Shown here one piece after another: positions 49,081-58,800 of a DNA stretch of 64,000 nucleotides. Made by a program: the position numbers and the translations under genes. Each line of letters opens with the position of its first letter. The first letter of the stretch is position 1. The stretch spans positions 3,719-67,718 of the forward strand of contig JADKGL010000012.1 of NCBI GenBank assembly GCA_016722295.1, written 5' to 3'. The DNA is from Saprospiraceae bacterium. Its GTDB lineage: Bacteria > Bacteroidota > Bacteroidia > Chitinophagales > Saprospiraceae. The notes under the pieces were generated by a model. That model was not told where the DNA came from. It made no database searches and worked only from the letters and a program-made list of their open reading frames with translations.

Positions 49081-50133
49081 TTAGAATTCAGGACAAATAA
49101 AACCACCATCATCATAATCGCCAAGCAGCGTTATACTAATTTCAAATGAATGTGATGGTCTACCATAAGAGATGACATTTCGCAATCCAAAGTCATAGCT
49201 AAGTCCTAATATAAAATTTTTCATCTCAAATCCTGATTGCAAAACTAAATCCACTGGTGTATATAAATTTTTACTTTTTGCAACGCGAATAGCTGCTCCT
49301 GCATGAACTGCAGTTTGCTTTAGTGAATAAAAACCATGTCTGTAATTGGCGCCAACCACAGCCAATTGGTGAGGTCCTTGATATGAATATAATAATCTTG
49401 GATACAGCTGCCTCAAACTTGAAATAGAATAAGTAAGATTTGCAATAAAATTCAGCTTTACAAATGCAAGAGAATTTTTTTCTCCAATGTAGTCTACATC
49501 ATCCAATGCTTTATAATATGATAATTGAGGTCGAAGAGTATAGTGTGTACTCAATCCAGTCTGTAGTCGATACTTGGCATTCATCTGTGTATTCCATTGA
49601 ACCCCTAGTTTCAAATCTGGTTTTGCAGAAATATTAGGAGGTAAAATCTCTTTAGTATTACCATTATACTGATCTACCCCATCAAACTGATCTTCAAAAA
49701 CAAACTGATCATAATTCAACCCGCGTTGAATAATGCCAAGAGATAGCCCCCCAGAAATATAATTCACTTTCTTTTTATCCAAAATCTTATGATAACTTAC
49801 TGTTACTGCTGCCTCATTAGAAGTAAAATCCAAGGCTCTAGCGCGATCTGAAATAAAATAAATTCCCAATCCAAAATAATCCCTAGCCAAATCTAAAGAT
49901 TTCAAAGAAAATTTTAAATCTCCCAATATACCAAATGTGCGCAAAGACTTAACATCCTCTCCTACCCATTGGCTGCGGTTGACCAATCGCACTCGATATT
50001 TCCCATCGAAAGCACCAGCAAAAGCAGGATTATAATAACTACTTGCAGCATAAAACTGGCTAAAATTGGCATCCTGCGCTTGAAGCCCTTTAATACAAAT
50101 TGCGATAATGGCAAACAAAAAAACAGCTCTCAA
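49081..50133 (-). CDS. PorP/SprF family T9SS membrane protein
   Basis: A 350-aa outer-membrane protein: signal peptide (FLFAIIAICIKGLQA), then the PorP/SprF N-terminal hallmark DANFSQFYAASSYYNPAFAG and strand-rich sequence to the C-terminal end. These proteins accompany T9SS cargo on the outer membrane and support surface presentation or gliding. The gene lies downstream of a giant T9SS cargo and an M23-type protein on the same strand, in keeping with a role in handling those proteins, although the giants carry type A rather than type B sorting domains. Confidence 0.9.
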   Translation of the reverse strand: MRAVFLFAIIAICIKGLQAQDANFSQFYAASSYYNPAFAGAFDGKYRVRLVNRSQWVGEDVKSLRTFGILGDLKFSLKSLDLARDYFGLGIYFISDRARALDFTSNEAAVTVSYHKILDKKKVNYISGGLSLGIIQRGLNYDQFVFEDQFDGVDQYNGNTKEILPPNISAKPDLKLGVQWNTQMNAKYRLQTGLSTHYTLRPQLSYYKALDDVDYIGEKNSLAFVKLNFIANLTYSISSLRQLYPRLLYSYQGPHQLAVVGANYRHGFYSLKQTAVHAGAAIRVAKSKNLYTPVDLVLQSGFEMKNFILGLSYDFGLRNVISYGRPSHSFEISITLLGDYDDGGFICPEF

Positions 50134-50223
50134 CTTTTCTAATTTGGCTGCAAGATAGGGTATTTTTAAACAATTAGAAATACATCGAATTCAAAATAAT
50201 CAAATGCATTTAATAATCTAATG

Positions 50224-51354
50224 CTATAATTCTCTTTCAATCATATTTCCCCAAATATCATAAAGCATTACATTAATTCTTGCATCCGCAAAGTTTACTG
50301 AAGCTGCCATATCCAATGATTCATTATGACATTTAATATCCAATATATATCTACACTCATTATACACTCCTGATTGAGTTATTGGAAATATCTGAATTGG
50401 ATAGTTGGCTGGAATTTGGTCGAACTCTTCAGTTATTGTTGCATATGCATTTTTACTTCTTATAAATCGATATGGAAACAGTGTTAATCCTTCTACCGGT
50501 GATGGATTGTCACGAGTTGCATAACCGGCACTTATCTTTTCAAAATCGATTAGACTTACTCTTGCTCCACAGTGAGAATTAAATACTAGTAAAATAGAGC
50601 GAATATTTACTTGATTATGCGGAATTGCAAATCTTAGGACGACAGATCCTTCATTTATTGGTAATCTTTCGACAGAAAAATCAGTAAGTTCGGTAGAAAT
50701 ATGAGGTGCATCTGTAGGTCTATACAATCTCATAGGATGAACATTGTCAAAATGACTCGGCCCTATCTTTCGTTGAACTGAAAAATGTAAGTGCACTAGT
50801 GTAGTATTACCTGATGCCCCCACAAATCCTATTGTATCAGCTTTAGTAATAGAAGAGTATGCAGTTACATTAGGATTAATCTCGGATAGATGCGAGTATT
50901 TTATATAAATTGTATCATCCTCGAATTCTCGAAATTTTTGTTTGCATCGTATTCTTACTGTGCGTCCTTGTTCACCAGAATCTTCATCTATTACCTCATC
51001 AACCATGCCATTGCAAGCACATAACAATGGATAAAAGTTCGTGGGATCACTAGAATACCTATGCCCATCAATTGTTACATTTGCGGTAATATCTTCACCT
51101 TGATGAAAATCATAGTATGAAACTCCACCCATATACTCAACTCTTTTAAATCGAGGACCAAACAATGAAATAAAATAATATTGATTCGGAGATGGACATA
51201 TACTAGGACTGACATCTGAAGTTAACAAATCCGCTTGGACAGGCCAGAGAAAATCATAGCCCATTCCATCGGCATAGTGGCAATTACAAGCATGGATTAG
51301 CGTAATAAAATACAGAGCAACTGCAGCTCGAAAAAATTTTCTAGGAGAATTCAT
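50224..51354 (-). CDS. M23-like metallopeptidase domain protein
   Basis: A 376-aa protein with a lipoprotein-like signal (residues 10-25). It contains the LytM/M23 zinc site His84 and Asp88 (DFHQGEDIT) and the HxH pair His188 and His190 (LVHLHFSV), with SHLSEI between. The C-terminal ~170 residues are beta-rich and end in an Ig-like segment. M23 enzymes cleave peptide bridges in peptidoglycan. It lies between PorP/SprF and a giant surface protein, all on the minus strand. The spacings are about 90 and 200 nt, and the strong terminator before it suggests its own promoter. Confidence 0.82.
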   Translation of the reverse strand: MNSPRKFFRAAVALYFITLIHACNCHYADGMGYDFLWPVQADLLTSDVSPSICPSPNQYYFISLFGPRFKRVEYMGGVSYYDFHQGEDITANVTIDGHRYSSDPTNFYPLLCACNGMVDEVIDEDSGEQGRTVRIRCKQKFREFEDDTIYIKYSHLSEINPNVTAYSSITKADTIGFVGASGNTTLVHLHFSVQRKIGPSHFDNVHPMRLYRPTDAPHISTELTDFSVERLPINEGSVVLRFAIPHNQVNIRSILLVFNSHCGARVSLIDFEKISAGYATRDNPSPVEGLTLFPYRFIRSKNAYATITEEFDQIPANYPIQIFPITQSGVYNECRYILDIKCHNESLDMAASVNFADARINVMLYDIWGNMIEREL

Positions 51355-51494
51355 AATTAAAATTTGTGCTAATATAGTTTATTTTAATTGTCCTTTATAA
51401 ATAAAACAATTAATAAATATTAGTCTTAAAATATCCTGTGACTTGATTCTCCATAAAAGTAAAATACTTAATGATTCATCAAGTTTCATTTTTC

Positions 51495-51530
51495 AAAAAA
51501 AAATCCCGCTTCCTTTGGGGGGAAACGGGA
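51495..51530 (-). terminator. Intrinsic terminator of the 51.5 kb giant gene
   Basis: On the minus strand the stem TCCCG-TTCC pairs with GGAA-CGGGA (51504-51530 on the plus strand), followed by a T-tract opposite the A-run at 51495-51503. It sits about 20 nt beyond the stop at 51553. Confidence 0.85.
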
Positions 51531-51552
51531 CTGCTCTAAAATCATTCTGTTC

Positions 51553-54500
51553 CTATTCGTTGATGACCATTGGCTTGGTCAGTATTTGTCCATTGTATTC
51601 GATTGAATATAAATAATATCCAGGTCCTAGTACATCTTTCTTGCTAATCTGCCACTCGTGATTGCCTTGCTCTTTGAAGATTTTTTTATCAAAGATCACT
51701 CTGCCTTCAAGACTTGTGATTCGTAAGATTACATTGCCATCACTTGGCGTAGAATATAAAACCTTGGTATTTCTAGTCCATGGATTCGGTACATTCTGAT
51801 CCATTGTAAAATGCGTAGTTGAGCCATTTTTTGCTCTCAATTCAATTGGCGCTGAGATCAAATTTTTCTTCAGATAAGCTTCACTATTTGAAACTTTAGA
51901 ATTAAAGCTAAACATATCTTCTACTTGACAATTTTCTTTAACTTCTATACGAATTTTAAATAATTCAGGCTGCGTCATCAGACCATTCCAAGACATTGGA
52001 ATTAATCCCTCCTGAAGTCGATCCATCGAATAATTTGCAGAACCAAAATCAGATGCAGAAGAAGCAATGATTTCTAGAATATTAATTCTATCTTTATCAA
52101 ACTCAAGAGTCGTTTGAAATGCTTCATATGCTGCATAGGAAGAAATCAAAAATGGAACTTCAACTATCTCACCTTGCTTCACTATTTTATTCTCTATTTC
52201 GACGATCATTGGACTGGCAGTACGAGTTGATGCAGATGAATTGACTCCCCTGGTCTTAGCAGAGGCATTGACATCACCCACTTTTATTCCAATGAGTTCT
52301 GCATATAAATCAGATTGTATATCCTCAATTTTTATCGATTCTTTCCATGGTTCTTCAAGTGTATTATCTACAGTAAAAAATTTATAATCAGATTCAATAA
52401 ATCGCCATGCTTTATTTATTGGTAATGTTTTAGATACTCCTAAAATCAATTTGCGAATATCCGCAATATCTTTTGAACTTATTGTTTTTGAATCATTGAC
52501 ATCCGCTGCTATCATCTGGTATGGACTTGTGAATGGCTCGATTCCTAAAATATGCTTTTGTATCTTGACAATATCGGCAGTTGTTATTCCATTCAAATAA
52601 TCATCTTCCTTGCTAGAATTTAATTGGTAAGATCCACCAATCGGCATTTGTCCAAAGTTGAACTTACCATTAAAATCAGTGATTGCAGTCATAGTATTTT
52701 GCTCTTGCAATTCTAATTTTGCTGCTTCGACCAACGAACCATGTTCTGTCCGAACAAGCCCTGAAATTGTAGTTGTCAAGAATGTTCTTTTACAAAAAGT
52801 ATCTGTATTATTATCTTGAACAAGGACAAATGTTCTACAAAAAGATTGACTTCCAAAATCATCTGTTACATACATATTTACTTCTCTCCTACCGAGACTA
52901 TCGCAAGTATAAATTCTAACAGAATCATTTGTATTCGATGAAAAAGAAAAACGCAGTGCAGCTCCGCAATTCAATCCAGTTCCTGCATTCAATTCTCTTG
53001 CATACAATGTATCAAGCTCACTATCCAATACGCCATCACCATTGGTATCCATTGCAGTAATTGCAACTGCCAATCCTGCCAAACAATAAGCAGAAGGTGG
53101 TTTGCAATTCGTAATGTGTATAGTATCCACACATGTAGTCAAATTACTACAGCGATCTTCAACTGACCAATGCACAGTGTGTTTCCCTATAGGCAAAGAC
53201 TCTGAAAGTGTAGTTAATCCCACACCTGATTTTGTGATATCAATTGTATTATTAGAATTCAAATCAATACGATATGAATAATATAATTCTAAAGAATCAG
53301 TACAATCATCAGTAGCGCGCAAAGTAATATTCACATCAAGTGGTGCACAATTGGCATTAAAATTACATATTGCGGTATCTCTGCAATTCAAAATCGTTGG
53401 AGAAATTAGATTTTCAACTTTAATCACTTGTGTATCGATCACAATAGGAAATGAACCATCAGGAAGTCGATTACACCAATCCAATATTTTCCATACTCTA
53501 AAAATCTTAAAACAAGGATCTTCTGCTACAGATGGAGAAAATATTTTATCTTCATAAGACACACCTAAGCTTGAACAGATATCATCATTCGTAATTGGTT
53601 CTCTTATCAATGGATTCTGCAATAATTCTGGTAATAAAAGCAAAGGATTACAGATTCCAAATGTATCAAAATCATCAGCCCAATCTACACTTAATAAATC
53701 GATTGGATGATTATTTATTGTTTGAATTGTCTGAACGCAGCTTGCTGTATTTCCTGCAGCATCAGTAACTATAAACAATCTTTCGATTGTGCCTAAACCG
53801 CAATTATTGAATTTTATAGTTTTTATTTCTTGAATGCTAGAAGGACAGATATCCGTAACATAACCATCTACTGGATGTCCATCAAATAAAGGATGAAATG
53901 TCGGATCTATAACTATCGGTTTCACCAAAGATTGATTTGCTGCAATGACTCCAAACTCATCCAATCTGCTAGTATCAATTGGAAATCTACAATCGATAGT
54001 TATATTCGGAGGACAAGTAATAGCTGGCCCTACTTTATCTTGAATGACTGCTGCCATCATACATACTGCAGAATTTCCAGAATGATCTATCACTTGTAAT
54101 GCTACCATAATTTCTTTTCCTGCATCTGCACAACAAAACAAAACATCATCACCCCAATCATCTTCTCCTGTGCTGCCACACGATGCTGTATCCATTCTTC
54201 TCACCTGCAATCGAATGCCTCCGCAATCATCAAAACTTCCATCATCAAACACTGCTGCTGGTGCTAATGCTGTTCCTGTTACAGGTATTGAGATGATTAC
54301 CCTACCTTCACAAACAGGTACAGGTGGAGCTTTATCGACTACAGTAATAATAGCAGTATCCGTTGAAACATTATAACAATGGTCATAAGCGCGGTATATA
54401 ATTGTATCCACGCCTACAGGCAATTCTACAATTCCACCATTTTGATTTCTTAATAAACCTCCTGGGTAAACTATATCTACACGGTGTATCGCATGACATT

Positions 54501-55599
54501 GGTCTAGGACTTGTATTGTAGGCAATGTTAATTTTGCAGTACATGAATATTTATTTGTCGATACCGTTGCATCAGGTAATGTACTTGACAATTCTGGACC
54601 GGTCGTATCGATAATCATGATATATTGCGGCATTGTATTCACATTCCGAACATTGCAGTTGTATTCTGCTACTGTCCAAGTGCGCAGTATTTTTCTCACA
54701 CAATTTATTTCGCCCAAATCAATATCTTTAAAAGACACATCAACATAGCAAAGAAAATCAGAAGGGTAAATAGGACAGGTATCATATTTCGGAACACCTG
54801 TTATGTCTGGTTGAGGAATACCCAATGCAAGTGCACTGTTTATATCTTCACAATAAACTGTGTCATTCATTGGAAATTGGACATCTCCCAATACCATCCT
54901 CTCCAATAGAATTTCTTGCACACAGGTATCTCCACCTTCATCAAAACCTGAAAGATCTCGAGCTACCCATGTTCGAGTGATTCTTTTTATATAATCTTCA
55001 TTACAATCAATTCGTTGAAAATCTTCGTTGATCAGATGAACAGTATATCCTGAACAATTGTCTGTTACTGTCGGAGTATCTATAGCTACTGTTCCATAAA
55101 ATTTAACACAACTCAATGTATCATTCTCACAAGTGATCGTAGGTGCCAATTTATCTTCAACTAAAATTGAGGCCCAACAAGAATTTCCTGTTATGGTGTC
55201 GATCACAGTTGCCATGATTGTTCTACCTAAAAATTCTTTTGTAATAGGATTGGGAACAGGTGCGCCATAGTATGTCATAATCAATTTGAAAATACTATAA
55301 TCTGTATATAGATCAGCAAGTAAAGCTGCCACTGTTACTGTATCTTCACAAAATTCATTCAATGAAACATGAATGTTTTTACAAGAAATAGAAAGTGATT
55401 TATTTTGAATTGAAATCAACTTTTGCTTCGATTCCAATTGCTGTTTTGCAAAAAATGAAAATTGATTTAGGAAAAAAATATCAGATGAACTAAAACTACA
55501 ATTAGTAGAATTTGCAGATGCTGGTTTTAACGAACTAAAGATTATAATAAATCCTAGACAAAACAACTTTACCCCAAGTTTGATACAACTTAGTTTCAT
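51553..55599 (-). CDS. Giant T9SS surface protein with HYR-like, dockerin-like and cohesin-like domains
   Basis: A 1,348-aa exported protein; signal peptide near CLGFIIIFSSLKPASA. The N-terminal ~900 residues consist of HYR-like cysteine-rich modules (PTITCENDTLSC, PPNITIDC, TDNCSGYTV). At about 950-1000 a carboxypeptidase-regulatory-like segment is followed by a dockerin-like pair (about 995-1075, DYLNGITTADIVKIQKHIL and ISSKDIADIRKLIL). Next is a cohesin-like sandwich (about 1127-1256, VEVPFLISSYAAYEAFQTTL) and a T9SS type A sorting domain (about 1262-1348, NVPNPWTRNTKVLY). It is displayed on the cell surface. A dockerin and a cohesin in one chain could mediate self-assembly, an inference. 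It ends at a terminator and is a paralogue of the gene upstream. Confidence 0.85.
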   Translation of the reverse strand: MKLSCIKLGVKLFCLGFIIIFSSLKPASANSTNCSFSSSDIFFLNQFSFFAKQQLESKQKLISIQNKSLSISCKNIHVSLNEFCEDTVTVAALLADLYTDYSIFKLIMTYYGAPVPNPITKEFLGRTIMATVIDTITGNSCWASILVEDKLAPTITCENDTLSCVKFYGTVAIDTPTVTDNCSGYTVHLINEDFQRIDCNEDYIKRITRTWVARDLSGFDEGGDTCVQEILLERMVLGDVQFPMNDTVYCEDINSALALGIPQPDITGVPKYDTCPIYPSDFLCYVDVSFKDIDLGEINCVRKILRTWTVAEYNCNVRNVNTMPQYIMIIDTTGPELSSTLPDATVSTNKYSCTAKLTLPTIQVLDQCHAIHRVDIVYPGGLLRNQNGGIVELPVGVDTIIYRAYDHCYNVSTDTAIITVVDKAPPVPVCEGRVIISIPVTGTALAPAAVFDDGSFDDCGGIRLQVRRMDTASCGSTGEDDWGDDVLFCCADAGKEIMVALQVIDHSGNSAVCMMAAVIQDKVGPAITCPPNITIDCRFPIDTSRLDEFGVIAANQSLVKPIVIDPTFHPLFDGHPVDGYVTDICPSSIQEIKTIKFNNCGLGTIERLFIVTDAAGNTASCVQTIQTINNHPIDLLSVDWADDFDTFGICNPLLLLPELLQNPLIREPITNDDICSSLGVSYEDKIFSPSVAEDPCFKIFRVWKILDWCNRLPDGSFPIVIDTQVIKVENLISPTILNCRDTAICNFNANCAPLDVNITLRATDDCTDSLELYYSYRIDLNSNNTIDITKSGVGLTTLSESLPIGKHTVHWSVEDRCSNLTTCVDTIHITNCKPPSAYCLAGLAVAITAMDTNGDGVLDSELDTLYARELNAGTGLNCGAALRFSFSSNTNDSVRIYTCDSLGRREVNMYVTDDFGSQSFCRTFVLVQDNNTDTFCKRTFLTTTISGLVRTEHGSLVEAAKLELQEQNTMTAITDFNGKFNFGQMPIGGSYQLNSSKEDDYLNGITTADIVKIQKHILGIEPFTSPYQMIAADVNDSKTISSKDIADIRKLILGVSKTLPINKAWRFIESDYKFFTVDNTLEEPWKESIKIEDIQSDLYAELIGIKVGDVNASAKTRGVNSSASTRTASPMIVEIENKIVKQGEIVEVPFLISSYAAYEAFQTTLEFDKDRINILEIIASSASDFGSANYSMDRLQEGLIPMSWNGLMTQPELFKIRIEVKENCQVEDMFSFNSKVSNSEAYLKKNLISAPIELRAKNGSTTHFTMDQNVPNPWTRNTKVLYSTPSDGNVILRITSLEGRVIFDKKIFKEQGNHEWQISKKDVLGPGYYLYSIEYNGQILTKPMVINE

Positions 55600-55808
55600 A
55601 GTACAAGATTTTAGTTTAAATAACCACTAAAATCGCATTGCTAAAAATTTCATGATTTGGGTAAATCGCAGTGCAAATATGATAATTAATTTTTCAATTT
55701 TCCTACAAACATATTATATATTTTTTTAATATATAATGATTTGATAAATATGATGAAATATTTTTATATGCTTACAAAACAACAACTGCTTAGATTTCAA
55801 TAGTTTAC

Positions 55809-55844
55809 AAAAAAAAAGCCCCTTTGGATATGAACACCAAAGGG
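55809..55844 (-). terminator. Intrinsic terminator of the upstream giant gene
   Basis: On the minus strand CCCTTTGG (55844-55837) and CCAAAGGG (55827-55820) form an 8-bp stem with a nine-base loop, followed by a T-tract opposite the A-run at 55809-55817. It lies about 45 nt past the stop of the giant gene that begins beyond the right edge. Confidence 0.88.
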
Positions 55845-55888
55845 ACCCGTAAACGAAACCGATTACTACACACAATATTTTTAAAACC

Positions 55889-58800
55889 TTAGTCGAGCAA
55901 AATCATCCGTCGATAGATGTTATCGCGATCTGTTTGCAAATGGTAGTAATATATGCCTGGTTTATTAAAAATCTTTTTACTTAATTCAATTTCATAATAT
56001 CCTTGTGAATAATAAACTTCAGAAGTATACACTTTACTTCCAGTCATATCGGTGATATATAATTTCACATTACCATCATAACTTACTTCGAAAGGAATAA
56101 TCGTTCCGACAGTAAATGGATTCGGGATATTCTGGAATAATTTCAAGCCTTGACCAATTGCATTCGATTGATTAAATTCTAATAACAACTGATGCACGTC
56201 CTTATCTTGCACATAAGCTTCTGAAGCTAATATGTCATGATTCAATGTCAAGATATCAGATAACTTGATTGCTCTATTCACTTGCAATTTTAATCTCAAC
56301 TTCAAATCGTTTTGATTTGCTGGTGAAGCTATCCAAGAAGTAAGTAATACTCCTTTGTTCAAGAATTTATCTCCAATATGATCTGTTGTCAAAGCACTGA
56401 ATTCTGGAATCGTAACTTCAAGAATAGTTCCAATCATTGGATCAATCTGGAATGCAGCTTGTATACCTTCTAGATTGGCTGAATATGGAATCACAATATC
56501 AACATCAACTACTTTTCCAGCTTCTAGAGTTTGATCTTCTAGGAAGATTCTATGCTTTAACTGAGAACGACTAGTTGCATTTCCTGCAAATCCATTTGGT
56601 CGATTTGAATCATCAATATCACCTATCTTGATACCAGTATAGTTTCCGTAATGATTTCCATTTAATTTTTCCACTTTGAAATCATTATCCCAAATTTCAC
56701 TCAAAGGATCTAGTGGATCGATAAACTTGTAATCAGACTGAATAAATCGCCAAGATTGATTCTTTGTAAATCGATCTATTTTACCGAGTATTAATTTTCG
56801 AATTTCAACAATATCAGAAGTAGTTACGGAACCACTATTATTTGCGTCAGCTGCAATAAACTTCAATGGATCAGAAAATTCTTTCAAGCCAAGAATATGC
56901 CTCTGAATCTGCACGATATCATTTGTAGTTACACCATTCAAATGTTCGACATCATGTATTGGTCGCACACTATATGAACCACCTAAAGGCATTCGACTAA
57001 ACGAGTAATATCCTCCTTCATTGGTTTGTCTCATCAATGGATTCGCATCATGAAGTTCAACATTGACACCCTGCATATAAATGTCTTTGCGTGATTTAAC
57101 AAATCCATTTAGATTACCAAATATGACAGTACCTACACAAACTGAATCTTCATCCACCACTTGCAATAATGTGGTACACGAATCCAAGTTTCCTGCAAGA
57201 TCCATAAAGAAAACCTCTACAGATAAAGTCCTTTCATGCATTCCTGTTAATGTATCGCAACACAAGGTTATTAAAGTATCATTAAAATTATTTCGATTAT
57301 ATGATGCTTTAATCTGTGGAGGAGGCGTACAATTATCTGTAACAGTTAAGATAAATTCACTTGCAAGAAAATCTGCACATCCATCATCTTCAATTACTTT
57401 AACTACTTTTCTACAAGTTACATCTGGCTTGATCGTATCGCGGACAATCACTGTCACAATTTTAGATGCTGCATTGCAACAAGCATCCATTGCAGAGAAA
57501 GTAAACTGCGTTGTTCCTACTGGATAATAACCAGAAGCATCTCTTCCCGAAGTTGCCCCGAAAGGAGAATTGTTAGTCACTATTACAATATTCGAATCGC
57601 AATCAGCAATACTTGCAATAATTGTAAAGAAATTGTTACAACTATCTTGAGTAGCTATTGCAATAAAAGTATCTTGTACCACGATATTCGGCGCATTGTT
57701 ATCATCGATCTGAATAGTCTGTGTATAATTAAATGTATTGTTTGTACAACTATCAAATACTGTCCACACTCTATCTACTTCACAAGTACCCCTCGTCTTA
57801 CAGAAATTTGAATCTACGCTAGTAATGCGCAGTTTGTAACATGATACATTTGGATCTACAGTAGGTATACCCAACGCCATCGGATCAAGAGAATCACACT
57901 CTTCAACCATAATTGGACTTTGTGGCCAATTGATATCAATACTATCCAAAGGATCAGGATTATTTATTGTAATAATCTGTGTACAGCTTGCTGTATTTCC
58001 AGATGCGTCAGTGGCTACAAAAACTCTTGTGATCGTTCCTATTCCACAAACATTTTGTTGGCGATTGACATTTTGAGTAACTGACACTGTAAAACAATTA
58101 TCAGTAGCTGTTGCATTTCCAAATTGCCCTAGATCCACAGTACTTACACTGCATGGAACAGTAGTATCACCAGGACAAGTGATCTGTGGCGGTACATTTT
58201 CAATTATCGTAATCAATGTAGTACATCTTGCGACATTGCCACATGAATCTGTTGCAGTAAATATCACTGGAGTAGTTCCTACATCAAACAATGAATCAGT
58301 TTTACTTCTAGTATAATTTACACCTGTATTACAATCATTGCTTTGAGTAGGATTAGGAAGGATTACAACTCTTCCGCATGTACTTTGATCCGCATTTAAT
58401 GTTTGGTTTGGCGGACAAGTGATCGAAGGTGGTGTTTGATTTCTTAAAATCAAGTACTGATTGAATGTCGCAGTTTGAGTCGCACTGCATGAATTCACTG
58501 CACGCCATGTACGTCTTAATGTTCGACAATTTCCACCTTGAACCAGTGTATCAGCAAAATTAAATGTAATCAATCCACAATAATCTTTTCTCAAACTTGG
58601 TCTTCCAGTAATCGTTGGATCTAAAGTAGGATTACAAGTAAATGAATTAAATGTATCCTGTGGCCAAATAATATCAGCTGGATTTAGATTGACATCAACA
58701 ATAATGGTTTGTGTACCTGTAATGGTTCGATCAACTATTGGTCTGCATCTCACTCTTACATTCCAAGTTCTCAAGACTGTATAACATACCTCTGGATTCA

